Shown: positions 23,443 through 30,165, counted from the stretch's first letter. The stretch: DNA of 43,533 nt from a virus (IMGVR_UViG_3300035670_000441:1-43533), one strand, 5' to 3'. The notes: a model not told the origin generated them from the letters alone. Numbers and translations are program-made.

Positions 23443-25183
23443 ACCCTTCCGGCACCCCGCCGGCCGACTCGCGGTTGCTACCCACCCTCACTCTGCCCAC
23501 CATCGGGGCGGCGCCGATGATCTCGGCGTTGCCCAGGTCCTCTACCGCCATAGCTGCGATGGTCGAGTAGTTCAGGGCATGTACCCAGTGGTCGGTGTCA
23601 TCGGTCTTGATGAACCGCTCGACCATATCCCCGTCAGTTCCGCGCTGGCGGATCTTCTTGGTGGTCTTCAGGTGGGCGAAGATCTCCTTGGTCAGCTCCT
23701 CCTTCACCGGGTAGTGCACTTCCCCGGCGTTGTGCTGAGCCAAGGTCAGCGACAGGGTCTTGGTCCTGTCGGCGTTGATCACATCCCCTGCAGCGCTCTC
23801 TGCGATCGGCAGGATGCCTGCCACCCGCTGCACGTAGACCACAGCGGTGATGTTGGGCCGGGCGCCGACCAGGTTGTTCACCAGGGTGATGTCCGGGCCG
23901 GCGTCGATGCACAGGCGGGCCATGCGGTAGTAGTCGAAGCGGGCCAGCACCTGGGGTGTAGCTGGATCATCGCGGGTGTTGCGGATTTTCTCGGCCCAGA
24001 CGACGTGCCAGTGCTTGCCTACCTTCGCCTTGACGATCAGGTGGCAGGTCTTGCCGATGTCCATGCCGCCCACGGTCTGGCAGGTGACGATGTACTGCTG
24101 GTAGATCCACAGCTGCACGTCGCTCGTACGCCGGCGGTGCTCGTCGGTCACGATGAAGGTGTTCTCAGCGTCAGAGTACGGCAAGCCTATAACGAAGTTG
24201 TAGAAGTCGCTCTTGAGCGGGTAGTCGCCGATCTGCTTGATGATCGCCGGCGGCGTGTTGTACTTCGGCACGTCCCAGGGGTAGACCTGGTAGCTGTGGT
24301 CCCAGACATCAGGGCGCTTGGCCACCCACTGCCGGCGCTCAGGGTCTAGCAGACTGTCCTGCAGGTCTTTGCCGCAGCTGCTGCACTTGATGTAGGCGTC
24401 GCGGATTCGGTACCGGGTGTCGCGGATGTCCTCCCGGTTGAACTCCAGCATGCCTTTGTCGAAGCCTGGGACAATGAAGTCGTGGAAGAAGTCCGGCAGC
24501 ACCCAGGTATGGCAGTGGCGGCACTTCACCATGTAGAAGCGCTGGTCGCCAGCCTGGAACTCAGCATCCACTCCGTAGTCCTCAACGGTTGGCGTGGAGA
24601 ACTTCATGCGGATGCCGCGGTTACCCATCTCGTCGACGAGCGAGGCGTGGCGCAGGCGGGAGTTGAGCTTTCCGAGGACGGCCTCGTTGGAGAAGTCCAC
24701 CTCGTCGCTGATCACCACCTCAGCTGGTACGGAAATCGCCGAGTTGGCGCCGAACGAGCCGGTGATGTAGAGGGTGCAGGTGCCGATCTTCTTCTGGCTG
24801 GCAGAGTTCTGGGCCTTCTGCACCAGGCCGCTGTAGAAGTCGGACTGGTCGATCGCACTGTCGAACCTGTCCTTTGAGAATGGCATCGCCATGTCTCGGG
24901 TTGGCAGAGTGAAAATCACCCGCGTGTGCTGCATGGTGCCGCACATCGCAAGGGTCTTTTGGACCATCAGCTCGGACAGGCCGACCTGCGAACACTTGCG
25001 CACCCCAATGCGGGAGCGCGTGTCACGGATAATCTCGATCTGGAACTCGTGATCCTTGAAGGACCACTTCCGGCCGTTCGCGTAGCCGTACTTGAGCACG
25101 ACCTTGTCGAGTTCGCGCAGCCCCTCCTCTCGGTTGAGCTGCATCCGTAGCCGGTTGGCTACGGAGCCGGATCCCTGGCTCAC
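23417..25183 (-). CDS. A: Terminase large subunit, GpA family
   Basis: The 588-aa product (lambda gpA 641 aa) packages DNA into the procapsid and cuts it. Visible parts: an ATPase with a deviant Walker A around residues 62-71 (RKCSQVGLSE) and Walker B VVISDEVD (156-163); a zinc-binding insertion with C221, C224, C267 and C270; and a nuclease with probable acidic residues D375 (GGMDIGKT) and D427 (CIDAGPD). GpA-type terminases go with cos-type packaging. The start is GTG 25183, overlapping the upstream stop (GTGA) without a strong ribosome binding site, so coupling is likely. Its 3' end overlaps the opposite-strand lipoprotein gene. Confidence 0.95.
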   Translation of the reverse strand: MSQGSGSVANRLRMQLNREEGLRELDKVVLKYGYANGRKWSFKDHEFQIEIIRDTRSRIGVRKCSQVGLSELMVQKTLAMCGTMQHTRVIFTLPTRDMAMPFSKDRFDSAIDQSDFYSGLVQKAQNSASQKKIGTCTLYITGSFGANSAISVPAEVVISDEVDFSNEAVLGKLNSRLRHASLVDEMGNRGIRMKFSTPTVEDYGVDAEFQAGDQRFYMVKCRHCHTWVLPDFFHDFIVPGFDKGMLEFNREDIRDTRYRIRDAYIKCSSCGKDLQDSLLDPERRQWVAKRPDVWDHSYQVYPWDVPKYNTPPAIIKQIGDYPLKSDFYNFVIGLPYSDAENTFIVTDEHRRRTSDVQLWIYQQYIVTCQTVGGMDIGKTCHLIVKAKVGKHWHVVWAEKIRNTRDDPATPQVLARFDYYRMARLCIDAGPDITLVNNLVGARPNITAVVYVQRVAGILPIAESAAGDVINADRTKTLSLTLAQHNAGEVHYPVKEELTKEIFAHLKTTKKIRQRGTDGDMVERFIKTDDTDHWVHALNYSTIAAMAVEDLGNAEIIGAAPMVGRVRVGSNRESAGGVPEGFSSERVGW

Positions 25184-25398
25184 GCCGGGGCGAACTTAGA
25201 CGGGCCAGTCTCGTCGACAGGCACCAGTTTGATGGGGATAACAACGTCGAGGGTCAGCTCAGCGGCGGCTACAGCCTTCAGCGCAAGGCGAGCAAGAACA
25301 CCTGCTACAGCGTTCAGTGCAACACTTCCGGTGTCCACCTCCCACATAGCTTCATTGAAGACAACAGGCAGGAAGCCAAACATCATAAATCTCGACAT
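25180..25398 (-). CDS. Small hydrophobic protein (72 aa) coupled to the large terminase
   Basis: The product starts MSRFMMFGFLPVVFNEAMWE and is rich in Ala, Val and Leu (residues 26-60). ATG 25398 has AAGGA seven bases upstream and the stop overlaps the terminase start, so it should set terminase translation. There is no clear membrane helix of full length. It occupies the place between small and large terminase genes; lambda gpW (68 aa, connector) is similar in size but lies after gpA and looks different. Function unknown. Confidence 0.6.
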   Translation of the reverse strand: MSRFMMFGFLPVVFNEAMWEVDTGSVALNAVAGVLARLALKAVAAAELTLDVVIPIKLVPVDETGPSKFAPA

Positions 25399-25658
25399 TG
25401 CAATATCCTTAATGGGTAACAGGCCTACTTCACTCTGGCCGCGCCGTAAATCTTAGACGTTCCAATTAGTAACAAAAAGGTCACATATTTGACTGAAATA
25501 TCAGGAAATAGCTGTCGCTAACCCACCTGATATTTTTATACCATTGCAAAACCATAACGGTTTCACGGACAAACCCATCTATTTCGCGGGTTTCAGAGGC
25601 TTACACATCAAGTTACAAATGCTGGCAAAACGCCTCTGGATTTGTACACACTTGTGAA
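25399..25658. other. AT-rich gap between terminase genes with an inverted repeat
   Basis: The 260-bp gap has far less G+C than its surroundings and no credible gene. AAATATCAGG (25496-25505) and CCTGATATTT (25526-25535) form a perfect 10-bp inverted repeat 20 nt apart, followed by TTATA on the plus strand. A second one, CAGAGGC and GCCTCTG, flanks about 30 nt near 25590-25640. Possible roles are an operator, mRNA processing site or part of a packaging site. A gap this long within the terminase operon is unusual. Confidence 0.45.
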
Positions 25659-26192
25659 CTACTGAGCCTCGCCACCCTGCTCAATCCGCTCTAGCTCAAG
25701 CAAAACCTGCTCCTGCTGCTCGCGGGTTAGGCAGCGTTCCATCACTCGCCGCAATGCCTCTTCCTGCTTCTGCACCCGGTCCAGGGTGTAGATCTTCGGC
25801 AGGTCTCTCACCATCACCTGTGTCACCTTCAGTGACAGATTCAAGGCGTCCTTCAGCGGGATGTCGTAGTCCTCGGAGTTCGCAGTGACCGTGCCGTCGG
25901 CGTTGACGATGCGGCGCAGCACTGTGTCCACCAGGCTGATCTGCTGCTTGAACGTCATCAGCACGCTGGCATCGAGGCCGGCGATCTTCGACACCATGTC
26001 CCGTCGAGCTGACGGAGACATGGCCGAGATCAGCGCTAGCTGAACGTCCTCCGGAAGTAGGTCCTGCTTGAGGGCGCCAATCACGTCCTCAACGGCGCCG
26101 GCCAAAGACGGGTCCCTATCGAACAGGGTCGACTCACCGAGCACACGCAGAGGGTTGATGCCCTCTGGCAGGAACTCCTTCCGGGCTTCCAT
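25659..26192 (-). CDS. Putative terminase small subunit
   Basis: The 177-aa product (lambda Nu1 181 aa) lies directly upstream of the terminase region. It is mostly helical: DPSLAGAVEDVIGALKQDLL, then DVQLALISAMSPSARRDMVS, and a C-terminal coiled coil (LTREQQEQVLLELERIEQGG), fitting an oligomer-forming DNA recognition subunit. No clear helix-turn-helix was recognised, so the call is by position and size. ATG 26192 overlaps the stop of the HU-like gene (TGATG). The end is followed by an AT-rich gap. Confidence 0.6.
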   Translation of the reverse strand: MEARKEFLPEGINPLRVLGESTLFDRDPSLAGAVEDVIGALKQDLLPEDVQLALISAMSPSARRDMVSKIAGLDASVLMTFKQQISLVDTVLRRIVNADGTVTANSEDYDIPLKDALNLSLKVTQVMVRDLPKIYTLDRVQKQEEALRRVMERCLTREQQEQVLLELERIEQGGEAQ

Positions 26193-26470
26193 CAGGAGCG
26201 GACCAGGTTCTTGCTGCAGGTGAAGACCAGGGCGGTACGGGCCGGCACCTGGACGGCGTGGGCCAGGACGCCGCTCTTCACGGTGCGCGGAGCACGCTTG
26301 CGGGCGGTGAACTTGCCGAACTCACGGATGGAGAGGCTGCCGCGCTCGAAGGTGATCTGCTCGATGCCGGCGATCACGGATTCGACGGTGGCTTTGGCGG
26401 CGGTCTTGGAGAGGCCGAGGTCGCTGGCGACGTGGTCGATCAGGTCCTGGCGGGAGGCGGTTTCGGTCAT
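26192..26470 (-). CDS. HU/IHF-family DNA-bending protein
   Basis: The 92-aa product has the HU/IHF pattern: an N-terminal helix pair (SRQDLIDHVASDLGLSKTAA), the ERGSLSIREFGKFTARKRAP saddle, and a C-terminal arm region ending AVQVPARTALVFTCSKNLVRS. Size is right for a complete HU. Start ATG 26470 has AAAGGA upstream. It is the first gene of the leftward late operon and overlaps the small terminase gene. In lambda, host IHF bends cosB for terminase binding; a phage-encoded homolog next to the terminase genes suggests the same role supplied by the phage. It may also compact phage DNA or act on replication or transcription in the neighbouring control region. Confidence 0.88.
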   Translation of the reverse strand: MTETASRQDLIDHVASDLGLSKTAAKATVESVIAGIEQITFERGSLSIREFGKFTARKRAPRTVKSGVLAHAVQVPARTALVFTCSKNLVRS

Positions 26471-26496
26471 GGCTGGATTCCTTTGAAGTTGTCGGC

Positions 26497-26572
26497 GTAT
26501 GGGTAGCCGTATCTCTGTATTGACGGGCGAAGAATACGGATTTTATGGGGATATGTAAATACGGGTGTATGG
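26497..26572 (-). promoter_or_regulatory. Leftward late promoter inside a cluster of palindrome half-sites
   Basis: On the minus strand TTTACA (26554-26559), a 17-nt spacer and TATTCT (26531-26536) form a plausible promoter, with a start near 26524 and a leader of about 54 nt to the HU-like gene. The -35 is part of a degenerate palindrome (TATGTAAATACGGG, 26552-26565, 11 of 14). The surroundings hold at least five TAYGG or rc half-sites (near 26498, 26534, 26543, 26561, 26569), spaced roughly 9 to 35 bp, more than anywhere else in the window. Confidence 0.5.
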
Positions 26573-26582
26573 GAGAATTTCG

Positions 26583-26651
26583 TGGGGATTTGGGGTGTTG
26601 CGGAGGGGGACGGGGTGGGCCTGGTGGAGGGGTGACGGGGTCGGCGAGGGG
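26583..26651 (+). other. G-rich tract upstream of the late operon
   Basis: Eight runs of three to five G occur in 69 bases on the plus strand, some only 1 to 7 nt apart, so local G-quadruplex formation is possible. The leftward transcript would be C-rich and G-poor here, the composition known for Rho loading (rut) sites. No gene is present. Confidence 0.45.
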
Positions 26652-26693
26652 GAGAAAGCCAGTAACGGCGGGGTTTACGGCGGGGTGAAAGGG

Positions 26694-26708
26694 TGTAAGA
26701 GTATAAGG
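26694..26708 (-). promoter_or_regulatory. Shared TTAC element, left copy
   Basis: The minus strand reads CCTTATACTCTTACA, matching CCTTACACTCTTACA at 30571-30585 on the plus strand in 14 of 15 positions, and both are followed by CxxTTTC or CTTTC. The copies lie in the outward-facing control regions of the two arms, each reading toward its arm. A common regulator or replication protein could bind them. Confidence 0.5.
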
Positions 26709-26838
26709 GGCTTAGGAAATTGGTAAATTTTTGGGCGTGGACCTAGGCGGGCGCGGTGGCTTCGGCCTGACAAAAAACAAGGGGCGGGGCGTCTCGGTTT
26801 TTTCTTCTGTTTTTTCTTCAATTTGTCCGCCTTTTTTG

Positions 26839-26868
26839 TTGACTTACTCCAATTGCCCCCCCTAATAT
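26839..26868 (+). promoter_or_regulatory. Possible rightward promoter
   Basis: TTGACT (26839-26844), an 18-nt spacer and TAATAT (26863-26868) could direct rightward transcription from about 26875 into the structured region and on to the gene at 27567. The spacer has a run of seven C, and three oligo-T tracts precede the -35. The match is moderate. Confidence 0.35.
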
Positions 26869-26894
26869 TCATCCCAAGCCGGACGGATTAACCG

Positions 26895-27210
26895 ACCGGC
26901 CTAGGGGGGCGGCCTAGTCGCCCCCCGCCAGCGCCCCGCGCTGGCCGTTCTTTAACACTGCCAGCCCATGCCCCGCACCTATGCGGCATGGATTGACGCC
27001 AGCCCCGGCGACGGGGTGACGCGCCCCCCTTTGCCCCGCCACTGGCGGGGGATGCTACGGCACTGGCCTAGCATCCCCCGGCCTAGTGGATGACGGGGCA
27101 ATGGTCAAACAGTAGACGGCCTAACGGCCTGAGCTGGGGGTAAATCAGGCGCGACCATGCCCCGGCGGCAAAGTGTTACCGGCTTGTCACCCTACGGGGA
27201 TGACGGGCGG
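26895..27210 (+). ncRNA. Highly structured non-coding segment (candidate leader RNA or origin)
   Basis: No plausible coding frame, but many GC-rich inverted repeats. From left: GGGGGGCG/CGCCCCCC; GCCAGCGC-CCC-GCGCTGGC; an ATGCC/GGCAT hairpin near 26966-26990; CCCCG-GCGA-CGGGG with a GNRA-type loop. Then comes a 71-bp imperfect palindrome (27031-27101): TTGCCCCG pairs with CGGGGCAA, CCACT with AGTGG, and GGGGGATGCTA (27047-27057) with TAGCATCCCCC (27069-27079). CCCCGCC and GGCGGGG (27034-27050) form another hairpin that excludes the large stem. GGCCTAG or GGCCTAA occurs five times between 26898 and 27124. Such a region could be a regulatory leader RNA, an ncRNA, or a replication origin or cos-like site extruding a cruciform. 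Confidence 0.45.
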
Positions 27211-27566
27211 AGCTTTGCCTGCTGAATAGGGCGAGCATGGTTCTAGGCTCGGGCCTGTATTTATGGGTTTATGTTCCCCCGTATATACCGCCGACGTTAT
27301 TTAACAATCCACCGCTTTGCCCCGTGATCCGCGCCACCAGTGCGCCCCGCCGTTGCCCCCGTCTGTTATCGCCGCCAGTGCCGACGATAGCGAAAAAGAC
27401 GCAAACAACGGCCAGCACTGGCGGCCTTATCACTGCAAAGCACGGAAACGAAAACGGCGCCCCCAACAACGGGGCGCCCCATTGCCCCCAGTGGCTTTGA
27501 CTATGCGCCCCACCATCGGGGCGCATAGCAAAACCCACTAGAAAACAGAAAACAGGAAATCACAAA
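27211..27566. other. Leader of the first rightward gene: palindrome copy and two hairpins
   Basis: CCTGTATTTATGGG (27254-27267) is a 12-of-14 palindrome copy; 16 bases including it recur exactly, inverted, at 33497-33512. Two strong hairpins follow: GGCGCCCC/GGGGCGCC (27456-27478) and an 11-bp stem CTATGCGCCCC/GGGGCGCATAG (27501-27528). TTGCCCC is repeated at 27317, 27353 and 27482. No credible gene is seen; short frames here lack ribosome binding sites. Confidence 0.5.
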
Positions 27567-28277
27567 ATGAAAAAAGCCCCCGTTATCACCATCCGCGGCC
27601 AGATCATCACTGCCCAGCAAATTAACGGCATCGCCGGCAAGCTGGCCAGCCAATCGGAAAACATCACCGTCTGGGCGAACTACTGCGCCATCCATGCCGT
27701 CGCCTTCCATAACACTGCCCCCCTTGCCGCCATGCTGCAAAATCCGGCATTCAAGCTGGCGAGCGGCAAGGCTTCCAAGCTGGGCGGCGAAGTGCTGGCT
27801 TACATTCGAGCCCACGCCCCGCAAATCGGCCTAGATGCCGAAAGCGGCGCCCCGAAAGTGGCCAAGATGGGCGAACAAAATCCCCAGCGCGGCCAGTTCC
27901 AAAACCCTGCCGAGCGTGACGAAAACGGCAAGGCCGCCATTGTTGCCCCCGGTGACTTCGCCCTGACATTCGACGAATGGCGCAATCTGGAGAAGGCGAC
28001 CAAGGAAAAGGCCGAGCCGAAAATTAAGGCCGCCACCATTGCCAAAAAACTGGCCGAGGTTGGTGCCGCCATGCAAGCCGGAAAACTGGTGGCCAGCGCC
28101 GAGGAACTGGCCGAGCTGGCCGAGGCTGCAAAGGCGCTTTTTCTGGCGCTGGATTCGCAGCGCAGCGCCGAGGCTGCAAAGGCCGAGCCGGTGGACGTGG
28201 CAAAGGCCGCCGAGCTGCTGAAAAGCGGCCAAGGTGGCAAGGCGACCCGCGCCGGCAAGAAAGTGGCCGCAGTCTAA
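27567..28277 (+). CDS. Unknown protein, Ala/Lys-rich C-terminus; first gene of the rightward side
   Basis: The 236-aa product starts MKKAPVITIRGQIITAQQIN. Residues 1-100 form a compact-looking domain (ITVWANYCAIHAVAFHNTAP); residues about 150-236 are Ala/Lys/Glu-rich and helical, ending in a basic KATRAGKKVAAV, which could bind nucleic acid. ATG 27567 has AGGAAA upstream, in a leader shared with the gene at 28964. A terminator-like hairpin follows at once, so it may be expressed as a single-gene unit at high level. No family was recognised. A DNA- or RNA-binding role would suit its place beside the control region but is a guess. Confidence 0.7.
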   Translation: MKKAPVITIRGQIITAQQINGIAGKLASQSENITVWANYCAIHAVAFHNTAPLAAMLQNPAFKLASGKASKLGGEVLAYIRAHAPQIGLDAESGAPKVAKMGEQNPQRGQFQNPAERDENGKAAIVAPGDFALTFDEWRNLEKATKEKAEPKIKAATIAKKLAEVGAAMQAGKLVASAEELAELAEAAKALFLALDSQRSAEAAKAEPVDVAKAAELLKSGQGGKATRAGKKVAAV

Positions 28278-28284
28278 TTCATCC

Positions 28285-28311
28285 GGCGCCCCGGTCGGGG
28301 CGCCACTTTTC
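28285..28311 (+). terminator. Intrinsic-terminator-like hairpin
   Basis: GGCGCCCC, loop GGTC, GGGGCGCC make a perfect 8-bp GC stem, followed by ACTTTTC. It lies 8 bases after the stop of the 236-aa gene. The short T tract suggests partial termination before the 63-aa gene. Confidence 0.6.
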
Positions 28312-28324
28312 AAGGGGTTAAGCC

Positions 28325-28516
28325 ATGCAAGCATCTTCCGCTTTCGCTAAATACACCGCAGCTTTTGATGCCGTTTACGCCGAGATAAACGGCAAACGCG
28401 GGGCCAATATCCTCGCCGCGCACGACGCCATAAGCGACGTGCTCGACAGCGCCCTGCTAACCCGTGACTGGGAGCAGGCGGCCGCGCAGCTGGACGCAAT
28501 CCGGTCATCGCTCTAA
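28325..28516 (+). CDS. Small protein (63 aa), unknown
   Basis: The product starts MQASSAFAKYTAAFDAVYAE and is predicted helical, with alternating hydrophobic and polar residues and no cysteine or membrane segment. AAGGGG lies eight bases before ATG 28325. It stands between two terminator-like hairpins and so probably shares a transcript with the 236-aa gene by read-through. Function unknown. Confidence 0.6.
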   Translation: MQASSAFAKYTAAFDAVYAEINGKRGANILAAHDAISDVLDSALLTRDWEQAAAQLDAIRSSL

Positions 28517-28520
28517 CCCC

Positions 28521-28545
28521 AAGGCCCGAAAGGGCCTTTTTCTTT
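28521..28545 (+). terminator. Intrinsic terminator
   Basis: AAGGCCC, loop GAAA, GGGCCTT, then TTTCTTT. The stem begins 4 bases after the stop of the 63-aa gene. This is the clearest factor-independent terminator in the window and ends the first rightward transcript. Confidence 0.88.
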
Positions 28546-28963
28546 ACGCGCGTGCGTGTGCACACCGGTGCGCGCCCAGCCTGCCAGCCCTATAGGAAAG
28601 CCCAGCCTGCCGGCTGAAGGGTTCCCTAAAATTCCAGGTAAAAGCCTCAGAAATTACCGGGCCTAGGTCGCCAGCTGCCCACCGCTGTGGGTTCACAAGG
28701 AGGTGCGCCGTTATGGGCAAGAGATAGATCAGCCGGTTGAACCGGCCAACCAGCACCACAGCCGATACGACGTGCGGCCTGCTGTGGTGGCGTTCCCCTG
28801 AGCCGCTCGGTGGGATTGGCGCCCCCTTCGCAACTCAACCAGCCACAACGACGCGAAACACCCCTGCCAGCGCGACGCCGACGCCCCCAGCCGGCGCCGC
28901 GCTGGTCTTTTTGCACCTCGCAACGCCCTCAAAAATAGAAATCAGAACTAGGAAATCACGAAA
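28546..28963. other. Non-coding stretch with inverted repeats and a second terminator
   Basis: No credible gene is seen in these 418 bases. They hold a GC-rich alternating palindromic stretch (about 28547-28574), a GGCCTAG (28660-28666), a 15-bp palindrome GCCGGTTGAACCGGC (28732-28746), a 9-bp inverted repeat CACCACAGC/GCTGTGGTG (28754-28789), and a terminator-like hairpin (28867-28912). An AGGAGG precedes a four-codon frame (MGKR) at 28714, too short to be called. Confidence 0.5.
28867..28912 (+). terminator. Terminator-like hairpin before the 164-aa gene
   Basis: CCAGCGC (28867-28873) pairs with GCGCTGG (28899-28905), with an inner GCCG/CGGC helix, and TCTTTTT follows. It lies 52 bases before the next gene, so it would attenuate transcription entering from the left. 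Confidence 0.55.
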
Positions 28964-29458
28964 ATGACCAACGTAACCCCGCTGACCACCGCATCCCTGC
29001 CGTCGTTCCGCCTGCAAAAGCTGGCCGACGCTCACAGCGCCAAGGTCATCCCGCGTCTGGATCTGCCCACCCCGAACATCTACTTCGTCACGGTCAACTG
29101 CGCTATCGACGGCAGTGTGAACCACCTCTACGTGGCCGCTGACTTCTCCGGCGCCGCCCTGCGCAAGGTGCAGAACATCTGCTCCGACAAGCACGGCTTC
29201 CGCCCCTACCGCAGCAACAGCGTCATCAAGATGCGCCGGCTACGTTTGCAGGACATGCTGGAAACCCCGTCGGCGCTGGGCAAGGCCATCGAAACGGCCA
29301 AGGAGCTGGGCGAGAAGGACATCGTCGCCGCCCTGGAGAAACGCCCCGAGCAGATTGCCACCCTGCTGCAAGGTCCGGCTGCCGAGCGTGTTGACTTCGA
29401 CGCTGTCGCCCGAGCCCTCGCCGAGCAGCTGCGCACCCTGGACAAACTCCCGGCGTAA
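28964..29458 (+). CDS. Unknown protein (164 aa)
   Basis: The product starts MTNVTPLTTASLPSFRLQKL. The middle (NIYFVTVNCAIDGSVNHLYV) is beta-like; the C-terminal half is helical and charged (ALGKAIETAKELGEKDIVAA). No known domain was recognised. ATG 28964 follows AGGAAATCACGAAA, almost the same leader as the gene at 27567, so the two may be translated or regulated alike. The gene is followed after 5 bases by an exact copy of the phage palindrome. Confidence 0.7.
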   Translation: MTNVTPLTTASLPSFRLQKLADAHSAKVIPRLDLPTPNIYFVTVNCAIDGSVNHLYVAADFSGAALRKVQNICSDKHGFRPYRSNSVIKMRRLRLQDMLETPSALGKAIETAKELGEKDIVAALEKRPEQIATLLQGPAAERVDFDAVARALAEQLRTLDKLPA

Positions 29459-29463
29459 CTGCC

Positions 29464-29481
29464 GACCTGTATTTACAGGTC
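29464..29481. promoter_or_regulatory. Longest exact palindrome copy, GACCTGTATTTACAGGTC
   Basis: Here the arms extend to 8 bp (GACCTGTA / TACAGGTC) around TT. The site lies just after the stop of the 164-aa gene and 75 bp before the next start. No -10 element follows, so it is not a promoter operator of the type at 707-734. Confidence 0.7.
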
Positions 29482-29504
29482 TGCCACATCCTCACCCAGC
29501 ACGA

Positions 29505-29551
29505 TGGCCACACGTAAAGGTGGCCACGACGCCCACACGCAAAGGTGGCCA
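29505..29551 (+). repeat. Tandem 19-bp repeat that carries the next gene's ribosome binding site
   Basis: CCACACGTAAAGGTGGCCA (29508-29526) and CCACACGCAAAGGTGGCCA (29533-29551) differ by one base and are 25 bp apart. The first copy, with one base more, is a dyad TGGCCAC-8 nt-GTGGCCA. The AAAGGTGG of the second copy is placed as ribosome binding site for ATG 29556; the first copy has the same core without a start codon. A regulatory protein or RNA fold at these repeats could control translation. Confidence 0.55.
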
Positions 29552-29555
29552 TGCC

Positions 29556-29837
29556 ATGTTCGATTTCCAGCAGGTTCCCAGCCGCACCGGCGGCACCATC
29601 TCCCGCCTCGACGACGGCGACGTTGTCATGCAGGTGGCCTTCCACACCGGCGAGTGCAATTCCGGCTTCGATTTTCTGCGCATCAGCGGCGCTGTGACCG
29701 TCGGCGACGTGCAGCGTTTCAGTACCCAGTACCACATGACGCCCAGCGCCACGCCGTACATCGAGGACGTCGCCATCGACCTGCGGGCCATCGCCATCTT
29801 CACGGGCAGCACCAAGGATCGCCGCCATGCAGCCTGA
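29556..29837 (+). CDS. Unknown protein (93 aa)
   Basis: The product starts MFDFQQVPSRTGGTISRLDD and looks like a small all-beta protein (GDVVMQVAFHTGECNSGFDF, then VAIDLRAIAIFTGSTKDRRH). The start is chosen because AAAGGTGG lies seven bases upstream, in the second 19-bp repeat. It overlaps the next gene by 11 bases. Function unknown. Confidence 0.6.
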   Translation: MFDFQQVPSRTGGTISRLDDGDVVMQVAFHTGECNSGFDFLRISGAVTVGDVQRFSTQYHMTPSATPYIEDVAIDLRAIAIFTGSTKDRRHAA

Positions 29838-30051
29838 CAGCGTCACGCAGGTGTTCGGCCTGCTTCTGGTGCAGCTGGGAATCCCGGCCCCGTTCTCGGT
29901 GCTGATCGCCGTGCTCAGCCTGTTCATGGTGCCGGCGCTGATCGTCGGCGTGGTTGACGTGCAGATGGCCCGGCGAGAGCGAGCAGCGTGGACACGGACC
30001 AAGAGGTCGGCGAAGGATCGGCGCCGGTTTGCGGCGGCGCGGGCGGCGTAA
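29827..30051 (+). CDS. Small membrane protein (74 aa)
   Basis: Residues about 8-45 form one or two hydrophobic segments (VFGLLLVQLG, then FSVLIAVLSLFMVPALIVGV), followed by a strongly basic C-terminal tail (MARRERAAWTRTKRSAKDRR), which by the positive-inside rule stays in the cytoplasm. AAGGA precedes ATG 29827. Small phage membrane proteins of this type include superinfection or membrane-modifying proteins, and holins; no lysis gene neighbour is visible. Last gene before the 926-bp control region. Confidence 0.6.
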   Translation: MQPDSVTQVFGLLLVQLGIPAPFSVLIAVLSLFMVPALIVGVVDVQMARRERAAWTRTKRSAKDRRRFAAARAA

Positions 30052-30165
30052 CCCGAAAAGCATCGCAGGTGAGAGTCAAAAGCCCGCGCCGCGGCGCCAT
30101 TCAGGCTGCTGGTGAGGTTTTCAGCAGGTGGGTGGTAGGGTAGGTGCGGGTGGGTGGTAATGAGG
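30052..30165. other. Start of the 926-bp non-coding control region
   Basis: The strand is G/T-rich with several TGGGTGG and GGTGG units (30120-30157) on the plus strand. No gene is seen. It leads into the hairpin at 30166. Confidence 0.4.

Noticed and set aside
26675-26872. Minus-strand Lys/Pro-rich 65-aa frame
   Set aside because: Its composition comes from oligo-T and GC-rich tracts, it has no ribosome binding site, and it lies across control elements.
27237-27541. Short frames on both strands in the leader of the 236-aa gene
   Set aside because: They overlap strong hairpins, lack ribosome binding sites, and have Cys/Pro/Arg-rich composition typical of chance frames in GC-rich DNA.
26471-27566. 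A defined cos site
   Set aside because: The GpA terminase implies cos packaging and this region is a natural place, but no cohesive-end sequence can be recognised without virion end data.
28714-28728. Leader peptide MGKR after AGGAGG
   Set aside because: A ribosome binding site is present, but four codons give no evidence of function; a chance match is likely.
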